Shown here one piece after another: positions 40,689-49,492 of a stretch of 64,000 nucleotides of DNA. Below the pieces are notes generated by a model. The model saw only the letters and a program-made list of their open reading frames with translations, had not been told where the DNA came from and did not search any database. Position 1 is the stretch's first letter, and every line of letters begins with the position of its first letter. The stretch is from Thermoanaerobaculum sp. Its GTDB lineage: Bacteria; Acidobacteriota; Thermoanaerobaculia; Multivoradales; UBA5704. The translations under genes were made by a program, and so were the position numbers. The stretch lies in assembly GCA_021154885.1 (NCBI GenBank), contig JAJKHS010000159.1, positions 21,616 to 85,615 of the forward strand. Reading direction: 5' to 3'.

Positions 40689-40740
40689 CAAGTCCTGCCG
40701 CCGGCTGATCTGGCTCAATCCGCTCCTGCGCGGGGAGGGG
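40689..40740 (+). repeat. 52-bp partial duplicate of coxE
   Basis: The bases match 39895-39946 inside coxE at 51 of 52 positions and encode the same SCRRLIWLNPLLR segment. The fragment begins eight bases after the antitoxin stop. It shows that the toxin-antitoxin pair lies between an intact coxE and a recent copy of part of it. Confidence 0.85.
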
Positions 40741-40835
40741 GATCGGGCGAATCTCCGTTGACGTCCTCGACGGACAGCTCCACGCTCCTGGACTTCCTGT
40801 GAAGCCACGGGATCCAGGCCCAAGCCGCCAGATAT

Positions 40836-41518
40836 TGCGGCGTCGCCCATGACTCTGCGGCAGCTCCAGCAAAGTTGCGGTAAAGGTAGAAGACGACGGT
40901 ATGGCGCGACGGACCGTGCCGCAACTTGCCCCCGACACATTTTGGAGGAGTTGACGTTGCAGCGGAGTCTGTAGACTCCAGACCGGCGGCGCTCAAGAAT
41001 GCCGCGGTGTCGAGCCGGCCGGGGCGGATCTCCAGAAATTTTGCGGCATTTGTTATGAATCGTACCGCAGCGTCGTATAGAACTGCGGTGGAGAAATCTG
41101 CGTCGCGGTGGATGTCGATAAACGCGGATACGGTTCGGCGGCGTTGCGGCGATGTTTGGAGAGGTTGCGGTGTGTATCCCGGAGTGGCGGCGAAATCGTC
41201 TTGCGTCGCGGCAACGTTCCCTTGCGATGCAGCGAAGCCGCAGAATATGCGGCAATGTTTGTCTGTGCTGCGATAAAATCCGGCACGCTCTTTGGGTGTT
41301 GGAGCGCACTCTGGGATCTCTGGCAAGTGTTGCGGTAAATTTCGAGGAGTCGCCGGAACATAATTCTATTCTGCGGTGGGGTCGGTAGACGCACTGCAAC
41401 GCCTGAAGACGTTGCGGCGTGTCTGTAGGCCCTGCGGTGTGTCTGGGAGCGTTGCGGCGGATGCGGAGAGGTTGCGGCGAAGTCTTTCGGCTTCGAACCG
41501 CGTCGGGCCAAGTTGCGG
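40836..41518. repeat. Degenerate phased array, TGCGG core every ~20.5 bp
   Basis: No gene can be supported between 40741 and 41552; several overlapping frames are open only because stop codons are rare here. On the plus strand TGCGG begins at 40836, 40856, 40876, 41042, 41084, 41145, 41166, 41248, 41331, 41372, 41413, 41433, 41453, 41473 and 41514, plus an off-grid one at 41462. All in-phase gaps are multiples of 20-21 bp. Near-matches fall on the same grid at 40917, 40958, 41000, 41104, 41186, 41207, 41228, 41269 and 41351. The usual context is GTTGCGGCGA followed by about ten variable bases. It looks like a decayed minisatellite or a helically phased binding array. Confidence 0.75.
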
Positions 41519-41552
41519 CGATGTCAGGCGAGTTAAGTCTTGTCAATGCGCC

Positions 41553-43778
41553 TCACGGCACCCAGGCGTACCCCAGCTTCAGGAAGAAGGTCCGGTCGGT
41601 CCGCGTCAGGTCGATCCGCTGGTCGGCGGCGGAGGTGTCGGAGTAGCCGAGGAAGAGGACGGTCTGCGGGTTCAGCTTGTAGGAGAAGAGGAGCTGGCCG
41701 AACAGCGCCGCCGTTTTCTTGTCGACCGCGGCGAGGTAGAGGGCCGGGTTGCGCTGGACGTCGGTGTACTGGAGGATGGCGCGCAGGAAGGTGCGCACGT
41801 TGAGCTGATAAACCGTGGAGAGCTGCGTCAGGTTCGCCGTGAAGAGCTCGCCGCCCCGGACGTCGAGCCGCTGGTAGACGTGGGAGAGCTGAGTCCGCAG
41901 ATGGCGGCCCAGGTCGTACCGCACGGTCGGAGAGATCTGCACGAGGTCCCCCGCGCGGGTGTTGACGAAGTCGATCTCGCCGCCGTAATTCAGGGAGAGG
42001 CTCAGGAAGAGGTCCCCGCTCGGCTGCATCTCGGAGTAGAGGGAGGAGAACGTATCCCGGAACGTCGCGCCGTTGAAGAACCGATCGCGCCGGGCCACGT
42101 TCAGCGACGTGAACGACTGCCGGGGTCCGTTGCAGTCGGCGGTGACCTCCACCAGTTGCTCGAGGCGCTGGCCGCGCTGGTCCTCCCGGCGGTCCCAGTC
42201 GCTGCTGAGGCTGGCGCGGGTGAAGCCTCGCCAGTTGCCGTTCCAGACGTGCCCGCCCCCCGCGAGCAGGAAGTTGTAGTCGACCCGCGGCAGGAAGCCC
42301 ATGTCGGCGCGAAAGCCCCGGCCCACGTTCTCGTAGCGGCCGAAGGCGAACCAGTCGCGGGAGTCGTGGTTGTAGGCGATCTGGTAGGCGCTGTCCGAAA
42401 ACGTCCCCAGGGGCTGGCCGAATTCAGTGGCCACCGCGTGCGGATAGCCGGTCTGAGAGCGCAGGAATTGGAGGCGCACGCGGTCCGAATCGGTCATTCG
42501 ATAGAGGCCGTCGATCCCGGCCAAATGATTCATGTACCCGTCTCCCTGGCGATCCGTGAACAGGACGCCCACGGCCGAGGAGCTGCCGAAATCCCGCCGG
42601 TAGCGAAGCACGGCGTCGGTGGTCTGGAGACCGAGCGAGGCCGACGAGGAGCCGCTGTTGCCGGGGAAGAGCAGGTTGGTCCGGTCGTCCCGGGCGGCGA
42701 AGACGCCGATCGCGTTCTTTTCCTCCTTGCCGGTCAGCTTGACGCCCCAGGAGGGGGAGGCCACGTTGCGGGTGAAGACGGCGTTGAAGGGCGTGCTGAA
42801 GAAGTCGGCGCCTTCCAGGAAGAAGGGGCGCTTCTCCGGAAAGAAGAGGGCGAACTGGGTGTTGACGTTGAGCTGCGCGGCGTCGGCTTCGACCTGAGAG
42901 AAGTCGGGGTTGAGCGCGGCGTTGAGGGTGAGGTTGGGCGTGACCCCCCATTTCGCCGTGAGGCCCGGCTCGGACTTGACGCCGCCCTCGCGCAGCGGAC
43001 CGGAGGGGAAGTCCTGCCGCTGGTCGGTGCGGGTGGCGGTGACGGTGGGCGCGAGCTCGAGGTTGCGCCCCGGCGTGATCCCCGAGAAGCCGGTCATCTT
43101 CGAGTCCTGGCAGAGATAACAACTGACGTTACGATCGAGGGGATGGTCGGAGATCCGGGCGCGCTGGCTGCGCGGATAGAAACGCAGGGCGTCGAAGCTC
43201 CAGGTCTGCTCTCCCTCCGTGCGGGGGAAGCGCAGGGAGCTGAAGGGGATGGCGATCTCGACGGTGTAGCCGTCCTCGTTGATCCGCCCGGCCGCGTTCC
43301 AGATGGCGTCCCAGGTGGAGTCCTCGTTGCCGCTCACGTCGTCCATGAAGAGGTCCATCTGCACTCCCAGCGGATTGACGAAGAACTCGAAAGCGCGGCG
43401 CTGGTCGTCGAAGGTGTCGAGGACGATCCCCACGAAGTCGTCGTTGAAAGCGTTGTCGCGGTCCGAGACGTGGGCGCGGATGGCCGACGGCTGGGGATCG
43501 TGCGCGCGGAAGGCGACGTAGAGATGACCGGCGTCGTAGGTGACGAACGCCTCCGTGGCCACGGCGGGAAGGGTGTTCTCCCCCGGCCGCGTCTCGTACT
43601 TCAGCTCGATCTTTGCCGCCTTCTGCCAGGCCGCCTCGTCGAGCACGCCGTCGACGGTGATCTCCGACGCCGCCCGCTCGACGCGGTGGGCCGGGCGTTC
43701 CTGGGCCCCGCGGGCCGCGAACGGTGCGCAGGTGAAGACGAGCAGCAGGATACAGGCGATCCGCGATTTTCCGTTCAT
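41553..43778 (-). CDS. Outer-membrane DUF5916-type protein with CBM9-like N-terminus
   Basis: ATG 43778 follows GGGAGGGG and starts a signal peptide (MNGKSRIACILLLVFTCAPF). Residues ~35-210 form a carbohydrate-binding-like domain (ITVDGVLDEAAWQKA, TYDAGHLYVAFRAHDPQ, GYTVEIAIPFSSLRF). The remaining ~500 residues are alternating amphipathic strands with PEKRPFFLEGADFF and a C-terminal aromatic residue before the end (FFLKLGYAWVP), as in outer-membrane barrels. This matches the DUF5916 family. Role unknown; perhaps sugar or polymer binding or transport. Divergent from the sigma-factor operon. Confidence 0.85.
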   Translation of the reverse strand: MNGKSRIACILLLVFTCAPFAARGAQERPAHRVERAASEITVDGVLDEAAWQKAAKIELKYETRPGENTLPAVATEAFVTYDAGHLYVAFRAHDPQPSAIRAHVSDRDNAFNDDFVGIVLDTFDDQRRAFEFFVNPLGVQMDLFMDDVSGNEDSTWDAIWNAAGRINEDGYTVEIAIPFSSLRFPRTEGEQTWSFDALRFYPRSQRARISDHPLDRNVSCYLCQDSKMTGFSGITPGRNLELAPTVTATRTDQRQDFPSGPLREGGVKSEPGLTAKWGVTPNLTLNAALNPDFSQVEADAAQLNVNTQFALFFPEKRPFFLEGADFFSTPFNAVFTRNVASPSWGVKLTGKEEKNAIGVFAARDDRTNLLFPGNSGSSSASLGLQTTDAVLRYRRDFGSSSAVGVLFTDRQGDGYMNHLAGIDGLYRMTDSDRVRLQFLRSQTGYPHAVATEFGQPLGTFSDSAYQIAYNHDSRDWFAFGRYENVGRGFRADMGFLPRVDYNFLLAGGGHVWNGNWRGFTRASLSSDWDRREDQRGQRLEQLVEVTADCNGPRQSFTSLNVARRDRFFNGATFRDTFSSLYSEMQPSGDLFLSLSLNYGGEIDFVNTRAGDLVQISPTVRYDLGRHLRTQLSHVYQRLDVRGGELFTANLTQLSTVYQLNVRTFLRAILQYTDVQRNPALYLAAVDKKTAALFGQLLFSYKLNPQTVLFLGYSDTSAADQRIDLTRTDRTFFLKLGYAWVP

Positions 43779-43955
43779 GGGCCCCTCCCGAGAACGACAA
43801 TTCATGACTACCCAGGTAGTACGAAACTCCGACCGTGAGGTTTCGGCCGAATCTTCCAAGACACCCCCTTAGACGCACGAGGGCCTGGAACGGTTTGCCG
43901 GCAGGCGGATAATCGGAGCTAACCGCCCGGCGTTCGCCGCGTCTAAGGAGTCGGA

Positions 43956-44528
43956 ATGGAGCGCACCGAGATCAGCGTGGTGAGGCTTGCCCGGGCGGGC
44001 GATGCCGAAGCCTTTCGCGAGCTGGTGGAGAGCCACAGCTCGAAGCTGTTCCGCCTCGCCTGGCGCATCACCGGCGACGAGGCCACGGCGGAGGACGTGG
44101 TTCAGGAGGCGTTCCTGCGGGCCTATCGCTCGCTGGGGCGCTTCGACGAACGCGCGCAGTTCGGCACCTGGCTCCATCGCATCGCCGTCAACGCCGCCTT
44201 GGAGATCGTGCGCAAGCGGCAGCGCCATCTCGCCCCGAGCCATGGCGTCGAGGAGCCACCTCCCTCTCCCGATCCCGGACCGGACCGGGTGGCCCTCGGC
44301 CTCGAGGTGGAGCGGGCCGTCCGCTCAGCCCTCGCCGGCCTCTCCCCGATGGAGAGGACAGCGTTCGTGCTCCGCCACTTCGAGGGGCGGTCGATCGCCG
44401 AGATCTGCGATCAGCTCGGGCTGGGAGCGAGCGCCGGCAAGCAGGCGATCTTCCGCGCCGTCAAGAAGCTGCGCCGCGTTTTGGAGCCTTTCGCCGAGAG
44501 AATCGAAAAACAGGAAGTGAAGTTATGA
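43956..44528 (+). CDS. ECF-type RNA polymerase sigma factor
   Basis: The 190-aa product has region 2 with WRITGDEATAEDVVQEAFLR and LHRIAVNAALEIVRK, and region 4 with LSPMERTAFVLRHFEGRSIA and a helix-turn-helix ICDQLGLGASAGKQAIFRAV. This is a group IV sigma factor. The next gene overlaps it by four bases and encodes a membrane protein that fits an anti-sigma factor. Expression of the two HEAT-repeat genes behind it is probably under its control, which is inference. Confidence 0.9.
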   Translation: MERTEISVVRLARAGDAEAFRELVESHSSKLFRLAWRITGDEATAEDVVQEAFLRAYRSLGRFDERAQFGTWLHRIAVNAALEIVRKRQRHLAPSHGVEEPPPSPDPGPDRVALGLEVERAVRSALAGLSPMERTAFVLRHFEGRSIAEICDQLGLGASAGKQAIFRAVKKLRRVLEPFAERIEKQEVKL

Positions 44529-45262
44529 AACCACTCGAAGATGACGACCTGATCCTCTATCTCTACGGCGAATCCGAGGACCCGGAGGCCGTGCGGCTGC
44601 AGCTCGAGTCCTCCGCGGAGCTGCGCGCCCGTTGCGAATCGCTGCGGCGGGTCCTGGCCACAGTCGACGCCGTCCCCGTGCCGGGGCGGGGGGAGAGCTA
44701 TGGCGCCGAGGTGTGGGCGCGGCTCGCACCCCGTCTCGCTCGCGAGGGCCGCGAGGGGCGGCGGCTCTCCTTCCCGGTCCGTCCCCGCCTGCAGGACCCC
44801 GGCTGGGCCAGATGGGCCGCGGCGGCCCTGGTGCTGATCGCCGTCGGTTTCGGCCTCGGCCGCCTGTGGCCCCGGCCGGCGACGTTGGCGCCGCAGGCCC
44901 GCGACCGCATCCTGCTCGCCACGGTGGCGGCCCATCTCGATCGCTCCGAGCGGCTGCTCGCCGAGGTCGCTCATACCCCTGACGCTTCCGATGGTGTCGA
45001 TCTTTCGGCGGAGCGCGCCTGGGCGCGCGACCTCCTCGCCGCCAACCGCCTCTACCGCCAATCCACCCGCCAGGCCGGACGCCCGCGGCTGGCCGGCGTG
45101 CTCGACGAGCTCGAGCCATTTCTCCTGGACCTCGCCCATGCACCCGACGAGCTGCCGGCCGCGGAGCTGGCGGCCCTGCGCGAACGGATCGCGAGCCAGG
45201 CCCTGCTGTTCAAGGTGCGGGTCGCGAGCGACCACCTGGAAAATCGGAAACAGACTCTTTAG
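44525..45262 (+). CDS. Probable membrane anti-sigma factor
   Basis: The 245-aa product starts with MKPLEDDDLILYLYGESEDP, the acidic N-terminal region common in anti-sigma factors, and has one membrane helix (WARWAAAALVLIAVGFGLG, residues ~97-115). The C-terminal half is helical and should be periplasmic. No zinc-binding HxxxCxxC is present, so it would bind the sigma factor without zinc. The ATGA overlap with the sigma gene supports the pair. Confidence 0.75.
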   Translation: MKPLEDDDLILYLYGESEDPEAVRLQLESSAELRARCESLRRVLATVDAVPVPGRGESYGAEVWARLAPRLAREGREGRRLSFPVRPRLQDPGWARWAAAALVLIAVGFGLGRLWPRPATLAPQARDRILLATVAAHLDRSERLLAEVAHTPDASDGVDLSAERAWARDLLAANRLYRQSTRQAGRPRLAGVLDELEPFLLDLAHAPDELPAAELAALRERIASQALLFKVRVASDHLENRKQTL

Positions 45263-45271
45263 GAGACGCCC

Positions 45272-46465
45272 ATGCGAACCACCCTCTCGCTTTCTCTGGC
45301 CGCTCTGGCCCTGATCGTCAGCCTGGGCTTCGCGGCCGCCGCCAAGGCGCCGAAGGACGAGCTTTACAGCGCGGCCCGCCAGGACCTCGACGCCGGGCGT
45401 TTCGCCGCCGCCATCGACAAGTTCGGCCGCGCCGCCGAGCGGGGCGGCAAGGACGCCGACGCGGCCCTGTATTGGAAGGCCTATGCGCAGAACAAGGCGG
45501 GGCGGACGGCGCAGGCCCTCACCACGCTGCGGCAGCTCGGCGGGACCTATCCCAAGAGCTCGTGGCGCGACGACGCCCAGGCCCTGGAGCTGGAGATCCG
45601 CGGCGCGACAGGCCAGCACCCCGATCCGTCGGCCGCGGAGGACGAGGACCTGAAGCTCTACGCCCTGAACGGCCTGCTCGCCTCCGACTCCCAGCGCGCC
45701 GTACCCCTCGTCCTCAAGTTCCTCGAAGGCCGGCACTCGGCGCGCCTCAAGGGGCAGGCCCTCTTCGTCCTCTCCCAGAGCGATTCGCCCGAGGCCCGCA
45801 GGACCCTGCTCGAAATCGCCCGCGGCGCGCGGCATCCGGAGCTTCAGAAGCAGGCGATCGAATCGCTGGGAGCGGCGGGGGAAAAGGGCGTCCTGGCGCA
45901 GCTCTACGGCAGCACCGCGAGCGCCGAGGTCAAGATGGACGTGCTCGGCGCCTACCTGGCGGCCAATGGGCGCGACCAGATCGTGGCCGCTGCCCGGAGC
46001 GAAAAGGATCCGCGGGTGCGCCGCAAGGCCCTCGAGCTGCTCGGCCCGGCGGGAGCCCGGGATGAGCTGCGCCAGCTCTATCGCAGCGAGAGCGATCCGG
46101 GGGTACGGATGACGATCCTCGACGGCCTCGCCGTGGCCGGCGACGTGGAGGGCCTCGTCGCCATCGCGCGGGAGGAGAAGGAGCCTGCCCTGCGCCACAA
46201 AGCCATCTCAGACCTGGGGATCAGCCAGGAGCCGCAGGCGACCGCGGCCCTCAAGTCCTTCTATACGGAGAGCAAGGACGAAGGGGGCCGCAGGGCCGTT
46301 CTCGAAGGACTTCTCATCCAGGGGAAGGCCGCGGCTCTGATCGAGCTCTACCACGCGGAGAAAGATCCGCAGTGGCGGCGCGAGATCGTCAAGCAACTCG
46401 GCCTCATGGACTCTGACGAGGCCCAGACGTTCCTGTCCAAGATCTTCGGCAAGGGATCCGATTGA
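45272..46465 (+). CDS. Exported TPR/HEAT-repeat protein
   Basis: The 397-aa product has a signal peptide (MRTTLSLSLAALALIVSLGF). Residues ~35-115 are TPR-like (SAARQDLDAGRFAAAIDKFG, WKAYAQNKAGRTAQALTTL). From ~120 to the end there are HEAT-type helix pairs (LVLKFLEGRHSARLKGQALFV, RTLLEIARGARHPELQKQAIE, KDPRVRRKALELLG). It lies 9 bp after the anti-sigma gene. It probably acts as a periplasmic scaffold. Confidence 0.8.
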   Translation: MRTTLSLSLAALALIVSLGFAAAAKAPKDELYSAARQDLDAGRFAAAIDKFGRAAERGGKDADAALYWKAYAQNKAGRTAQALTTLRQLGGTYPKSSWRDDAQALELEIRGATGQHPDPSAAEDEDLKLYALNGLLASDSQRAVPLVLKFLEGRHSARLKGQALFVLSQSDSPEARRTLLEIARGARHPELQKQAIESLGAAGEKGVLAQLYGSTASAEVKMDVLGAYLAANGRDQIVAAARSEKDPRVRRKALELLGPAGARDELRQLYRSESDPGVRMTILDGLAVAGDVEGLVAIAREEKEPALRHKAISDLGISQEPQATAALKSFYTESKDEGGRRAVLEGLLIQGKAAALIELYHAEKDPQWRREIVKQLGLMDSDEAQTFLSKIFGKGSD

Positions 46466-46489
46466 ATCATTTTTCCGGAGGTGAATGCG

Positions 46490-47554
46490 ATGAGACTTCA
46501 ACTGCTGTTCCCCCTTCTGCTCCTCAGTTTCGCTGCACAGTCTGCGGCCGCGCCGCCGCAGGTCGCCAACGCCCGTCTTGAGACCGCTTCCGCGGGCGGC
46601 GGGCTCGAAGCCGCCGTCCGCCAGGCCGGCGCCAGCGCTCGCGAGCCCTTCTGGATCGCCTGGTCTGTGCCGATGATCGCCGGCCAACGCTACAACTGCT
46701 GCTTCAACAACGCCGGCAAGGGCGAGAAGTGGACGCGGACCACCTGCCACCTGGAAGGCAAGGACCAGGGATGGGGCAGCACCGACGACGCCAAGGTGCT
46801 GGCCGATCAGGATCTGCTGGTGCTCACCCGAATCGCCGGCGGTCAGATCGAGAAGGTCCGCTCCTTCTCCGCGAACTGCCCGCTCGACGCCGGCGACCGC
46901 CGTTTCATCTGGCTCGGCGACGCGAAGCCGGAGGAGAGCGTGGCCCTGCTCGCGAAGACCGCCAACCCGGCCCGCGCGGCATCGCGGAACCTCGCCGAGG
47001 AGGCGCTGGCGGCCCTCTCCTTCCATCGCAGCAGCCGGGCGGACGAGGTGCTGGAAGACCTGGCCGCCGCTCCTCATTCCCGGAAGGTGCGCGAGGACGC
47101 CCTGTTCTGGCTCGGCCAGAGCCGCGGCGAGCGCGGCGCCCGGTTCATCACCCGTGTCATGGAGGGCGACTCCGACGTCGAGATCCGCAAGAAGGCCATC
47201 TTCGCCCTCAGCCAGAGCAAGGCCGCTGGGGTCACGGACTCTCTCATCCGGCTCTCGCGCCAGGACCGCAGCGCCGACGTGCGCGGCGAAGGCCTCTTCT
47301 GGCTCGCGCAGCGGGACGATCCCAAGGCTCCGGACGCCATCGTCCAGGCGATCGAAACCGATCCGGACCTGGCGGTCAAGAAGAAAGGCGTCTTCGCCCT
47401 GTCCCAACTTCGCGGCGGCCGCGGCGTGCCGCTGCTCATCGAGGTCGGCCGCAAGACCCGGGAGCGGGAGGTGCGCAAAGAGGCGCTCTTCTGGCTCACC
47501 CAGTCGAACGATCCCGCGGCCTTCGAGTACGTGGAGAAGGCGCTCAACCAGTGA
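46490..47554 (+). CDS. Exported HEAT-repeat protein with N-terminal Cys domain
   Basis: ATG 46490 sits seven bases after GGAGGT; GTG 46481 is an alternative. The signal peptide is MRLQLLFPLLLLSFAAQSAAA. The next ~120 residues hold FWIAWSVPMIAGQRYNCCFN, TTCHLEGKDQGWG and a strand series to FIWLGDAKPEE, a small disulfide domain I have seen upstream of HEAT repeats in Acidobacteria. The rest is HEAT pairs (VLEDLAAAPHSRKVREDALF, IRKKAIFALSQSKA, VRKEALFWLTQSNDPAA). Last gene of the sigma operon; its end overlaps the opposite-strand flavoenzyme by 11 bp. Confidence 0.8.
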   Translation: MRLQLLFPLLLLSFAAQSAAAPPQVANARLETASAGGGLEAAVRQAGASAREPFWIAWSVPMIAGQRYNCCFNNAGKGEKWTRTTCHLEGKDQGWGSTDDAKVLADQDLLVLTRIAGGQIEKVRSFSANCPLDAGDRRFIWLGDAKPEESVALLAKTANPARAASRNLAEEALAALSFHRSSRADEVLEDLAAAPHSRKVREDALFWLGQSRGERGARFITRVMEGDSDVEIRKKAIFALSQSKAAGVTDSLIRLSRQDRSADVRGEGLFWLAQRDDPKAPDAIVQAIETDPDLAVKKKGVFALSQLRGGRGVPLLIEVGRKTREREVRKEALFWLTQSNDPAAFEYVEKALNQ

Positions 47555-48815
47555 GCAGCGAGAACCGCTCGCGCCGGGGGACGAGGGGGACGTGGCGGTT
47601 GATGCGGGCGAAGAGGCCCATCAGGGCGAAGCGCCAGCGCAGCGCGAAGGCGGGACGCGGGAAGACGTTGCCGGCGAGGATGGACATGGCGGCGCGATGC
47701 ATCTGGAGCGGGCCTTGGCCGTGCAGGAAGAGCTCGCGGAAGGAGTGGTCGTAGAAGAGCTCGACCAGGCGGAAGAACGCCGCCGAGCTCTCCTCGACGA
47801 AGCGGATGTAGCGCCGCCGCAGGGGCGCGGGGGCCTGGCCCTGCTGCACGGCGGCGACGATCGCCCGCCCGGCCTCGGCGCCGCTCATCATCCCCAGGCA
47901 GACGCCGGTGGAGAAGATGGGATCGATGAAGGTCGCGGCATCGCCGGCCAGGAAGTAGCCGGGGCCGGCGTACGGCGCGCAGCGATAGCTGAAATCGGCC
48001 AGCACATGGGTCTCCGTGAGCACGGTCGCGCCGGCCGTGCGCTCGCGTAAGACCGGGCAGCGGGAGATTCCCCAGGCGAGCATCTGGTCCGCGGGCAGCC
48101 CCACCTGGCGCGCCACATGGTCGTGCATGACCAGGCCGACGCTGGTGCGGGTCTCGTCGAGGGGGATCAGCCAGAACCACCCCTCCTCGCAGACCACGAT
48201 CACGATGTAGCCGCCCTCGTCGCCGGGCCGGCGCCAGACGTTCTCGAAGTGGCCGAAGTACGCGATCTTCTTCAGGTGGGGGAGGACGCGGCGCAGGCCC
48301 AGGTGCTTGCCGAGCAGGGTCGACTGGCCGCTCGCGTCGACCAGGAAGCGGGCCGCGACGTCGCCCTCGTCCGTGGCGATCTCGACCCTCCCGTCCTCCA
48401 GGCGCAGGATCTTGCGCACCGCGACCCTCTCGCGGACCTCGGCGCCGGCCTGCCGGGCGGTATCGAGCAGCCGGGCGTCGAACGGCGCGCGTTCGAGGTT
48501 GAACGACATCGGCTCGCTGGGCACCAGGCTTAAGGTGAAGGGGAAGAGCGAGGGCTCGCCGCCGCTGCCGAGGATGAACTCCGCCCCGTATTTGTCCACC
48601 TTGGGAATCCCGTCGAGCGCGTCGAGGAGGCCGAGCTCGCGAAACAGCGCAAAGTTGCGCGGCAGCAGCGATTCACCGATGTGGAAGCGCGGGAAGAGCG
48701 CGCGCTCCAGCAACCGCACCCGCAGGCCCGCGCGGGCCATCACCAGGGCGGCCGTCGATCCGGCGGGGCCGCCGCCGATGACGAGGGCGTCGTGAAGAGG
48801 CGAATCCGGACTCAT
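47544..48815 (-). CDS. FAD-dependent oxidoreductase, flavin halogenase-like
   Basis: The 423-aa product has the FAD-binding ALVIGGGPAGSTAALVMARAG motif and a second GD motif (GYFLAGDAATFIDPIFSTG). The WxWxIP signature of flavin-dependent halogenases is present as GWFWLIPL, which separates this group from monooxygenases. The conserved Lys of true tryptophan halogenases cannot be placed with certainty by eye. It could also be a geranylgeranyl reductase-type oxidoreductase. The substrate is unknown, and no biosynthetic gene cluster is adjacent. Confidence 0.8.
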   Translation of the reverse strand: MSPDSPLHDALVIGGGPAGSTAALVMARAGLRVRLLERALFPRFHIGESLLPRNFALFRELGLLDALDGIPKVDKYGAEFILGSGGEPSLFPFTLSLVPSEPMSFNLERAPFDARLLDTARQAGAEVRERVAVRKILRLEDGRVEIATDEGDVAARFLVDASGQSTLLGKHLGLRRVLPHLKKIAYFGHFENVWRRPGDEGGYIVIVVCEEGWFWLIPLDETRTSVGLVMHDHVARQVGLPADQMLAWGISRCPVLRERTAGATVLTETHVLADFSYRCAPYAGPGYFLAGDAATFIDPIFSTGVCLGMMSGAEAGRAIVAAVQQGQAPAPLRRRYIRFVEESSAAFFRLVELFYDHSFRELFLHGQGPLQMHRAAMSILAGNVFPRPAFALRWRFALMGLFARINRHVPLVPRRERFSLLTG

Positions 48816-48840
48816 AGCCCGGGCATTCTACAGGCTGGCG

Positions 48841-48996
48841 TCAGCCTCCGGCGCGCTTGAAGAACTGGACCTCGCGCTCGTGCTGGTGTGCGGCTTCGAG
48901 CGAATGGAAGGTGCCCAGGTTCTTCCGCTTGCCCGTCTTCGCGTCCTTCTTCCGCGAGTAGAGGCGGTACTCGCCGGACTTGAGCTTCCTGATCAT
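48841..48996 (-). CDS. Small basic protein, 51 aa
   Basis: The frame from ATG 48996 to TGA 48841 encodes MIRKLKSGEYRLYSRKK and ends EREVQFFKRAGG. It is Lys/Arg-rich and resembles short proteins of unknown function that begin with the same MIRKLKSGEYRLYS start. Its ATG overlaps the stop of the upstream small membrane gene by four bases, which supports translation. Confidence 0.65.
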   Translation of the reverse strand: MIRKLKSGEYRLYSRKKDAKTGKRKNLGTFHSLEAAHQHEREVQFFKRAGG

Positions 48997-49208
48997 GATG
49001 CCGCTTCGACCTCCGGCTTGTGGTGCAGCACCTCCGCGAGGAGGGGGAAAGTGGTCAGCGCACCCACGGCGAGGAGGGTCCAGCCCACAGCCTTCTTCGG
49101 CTTGCTGTCGAGCCGATCGCCCAGCAGCAGTGCGATCCCCGCGCCCAAGGCCGCGCGGGTTCCGGCGACCAGGCCCAGCTCGGGCAGAGAAATGGTCCTC
49201 GTAATCAT
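48993..49208 (-). CDS. Small membrane protein, 71 aa
   Basis: ATG 49208 is five bases after GGAGGT, so it is preferred over the long upstream frame. The product MITRTISLPELGLVAGTRAA has two hydrophobic segments (AALGAGIALLLG and AVGWTLLAVGALTTFPLL) and short charged loops. No family is recognised. It overlaps the next gene by four bases, forming a two-gene unit. Confidence 0.65.
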   Translation of the reverse strand: MITRTISLPELGLVAGTRAALGAGIALLLGDRLDSKPKKAVGWTLLAVGALTTFPLLAEVLHHKPEVEAAS

Positions 49209-49418
49209 CGGTACCTCCGTTCTGTCACTACGCGCCAGGAGCGGGAGAGCTCCCGCGCACACTGAGAAGAGGCGCAAGAGACGTGCCAGATCGCTGAAGA
49301 TCGCCGGCTGTTTGACGGAGAGGTCCCATGGCAACACCATGAGCCGGACCTGCAGCGCGCCATTGCCGAGTATGCCGACGCCATGTGGATCGGCCAATAG
49401 GAGCCGTGACCATCACGG

Positions 49419-49459
49419 CCGGGCGGGGCATCGCAGGGAAAAGCAGTTGCCCCGCCCGG
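49419..49459. terminator. Strong hairpin, 12-bp stem
   Basis: CCGGGCGGGGCA (49419-49430) pairs perfectly with TGCCCCGCCCGG (49448-49459) around a 17-base loop. It lies just downstream of the ten-cysteine peptide gene at 49493-49705 (minus strand). No T-run follows on that strand, so termination is likely but not certain. Confidence 0.5.
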
Positions 49460-49492
49460 TGAGCCTACCCAGCAGGCACGCAGCGGGTGCTT

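Noticed and set aside
40836..41518. CRISPR array
   Set aside because: The repeat core is only ~8-10 bp and degenerate, the period is ~20.5 bp, and no cas gene is in the window.
40677..41546. A 289-codon minus-strand frame through the phased array, and other frames in the same stretch
   Set aside because: Several frames are open at once on both strands because stops are rare, and the ~20.5-bp repeat is not in register with codons.
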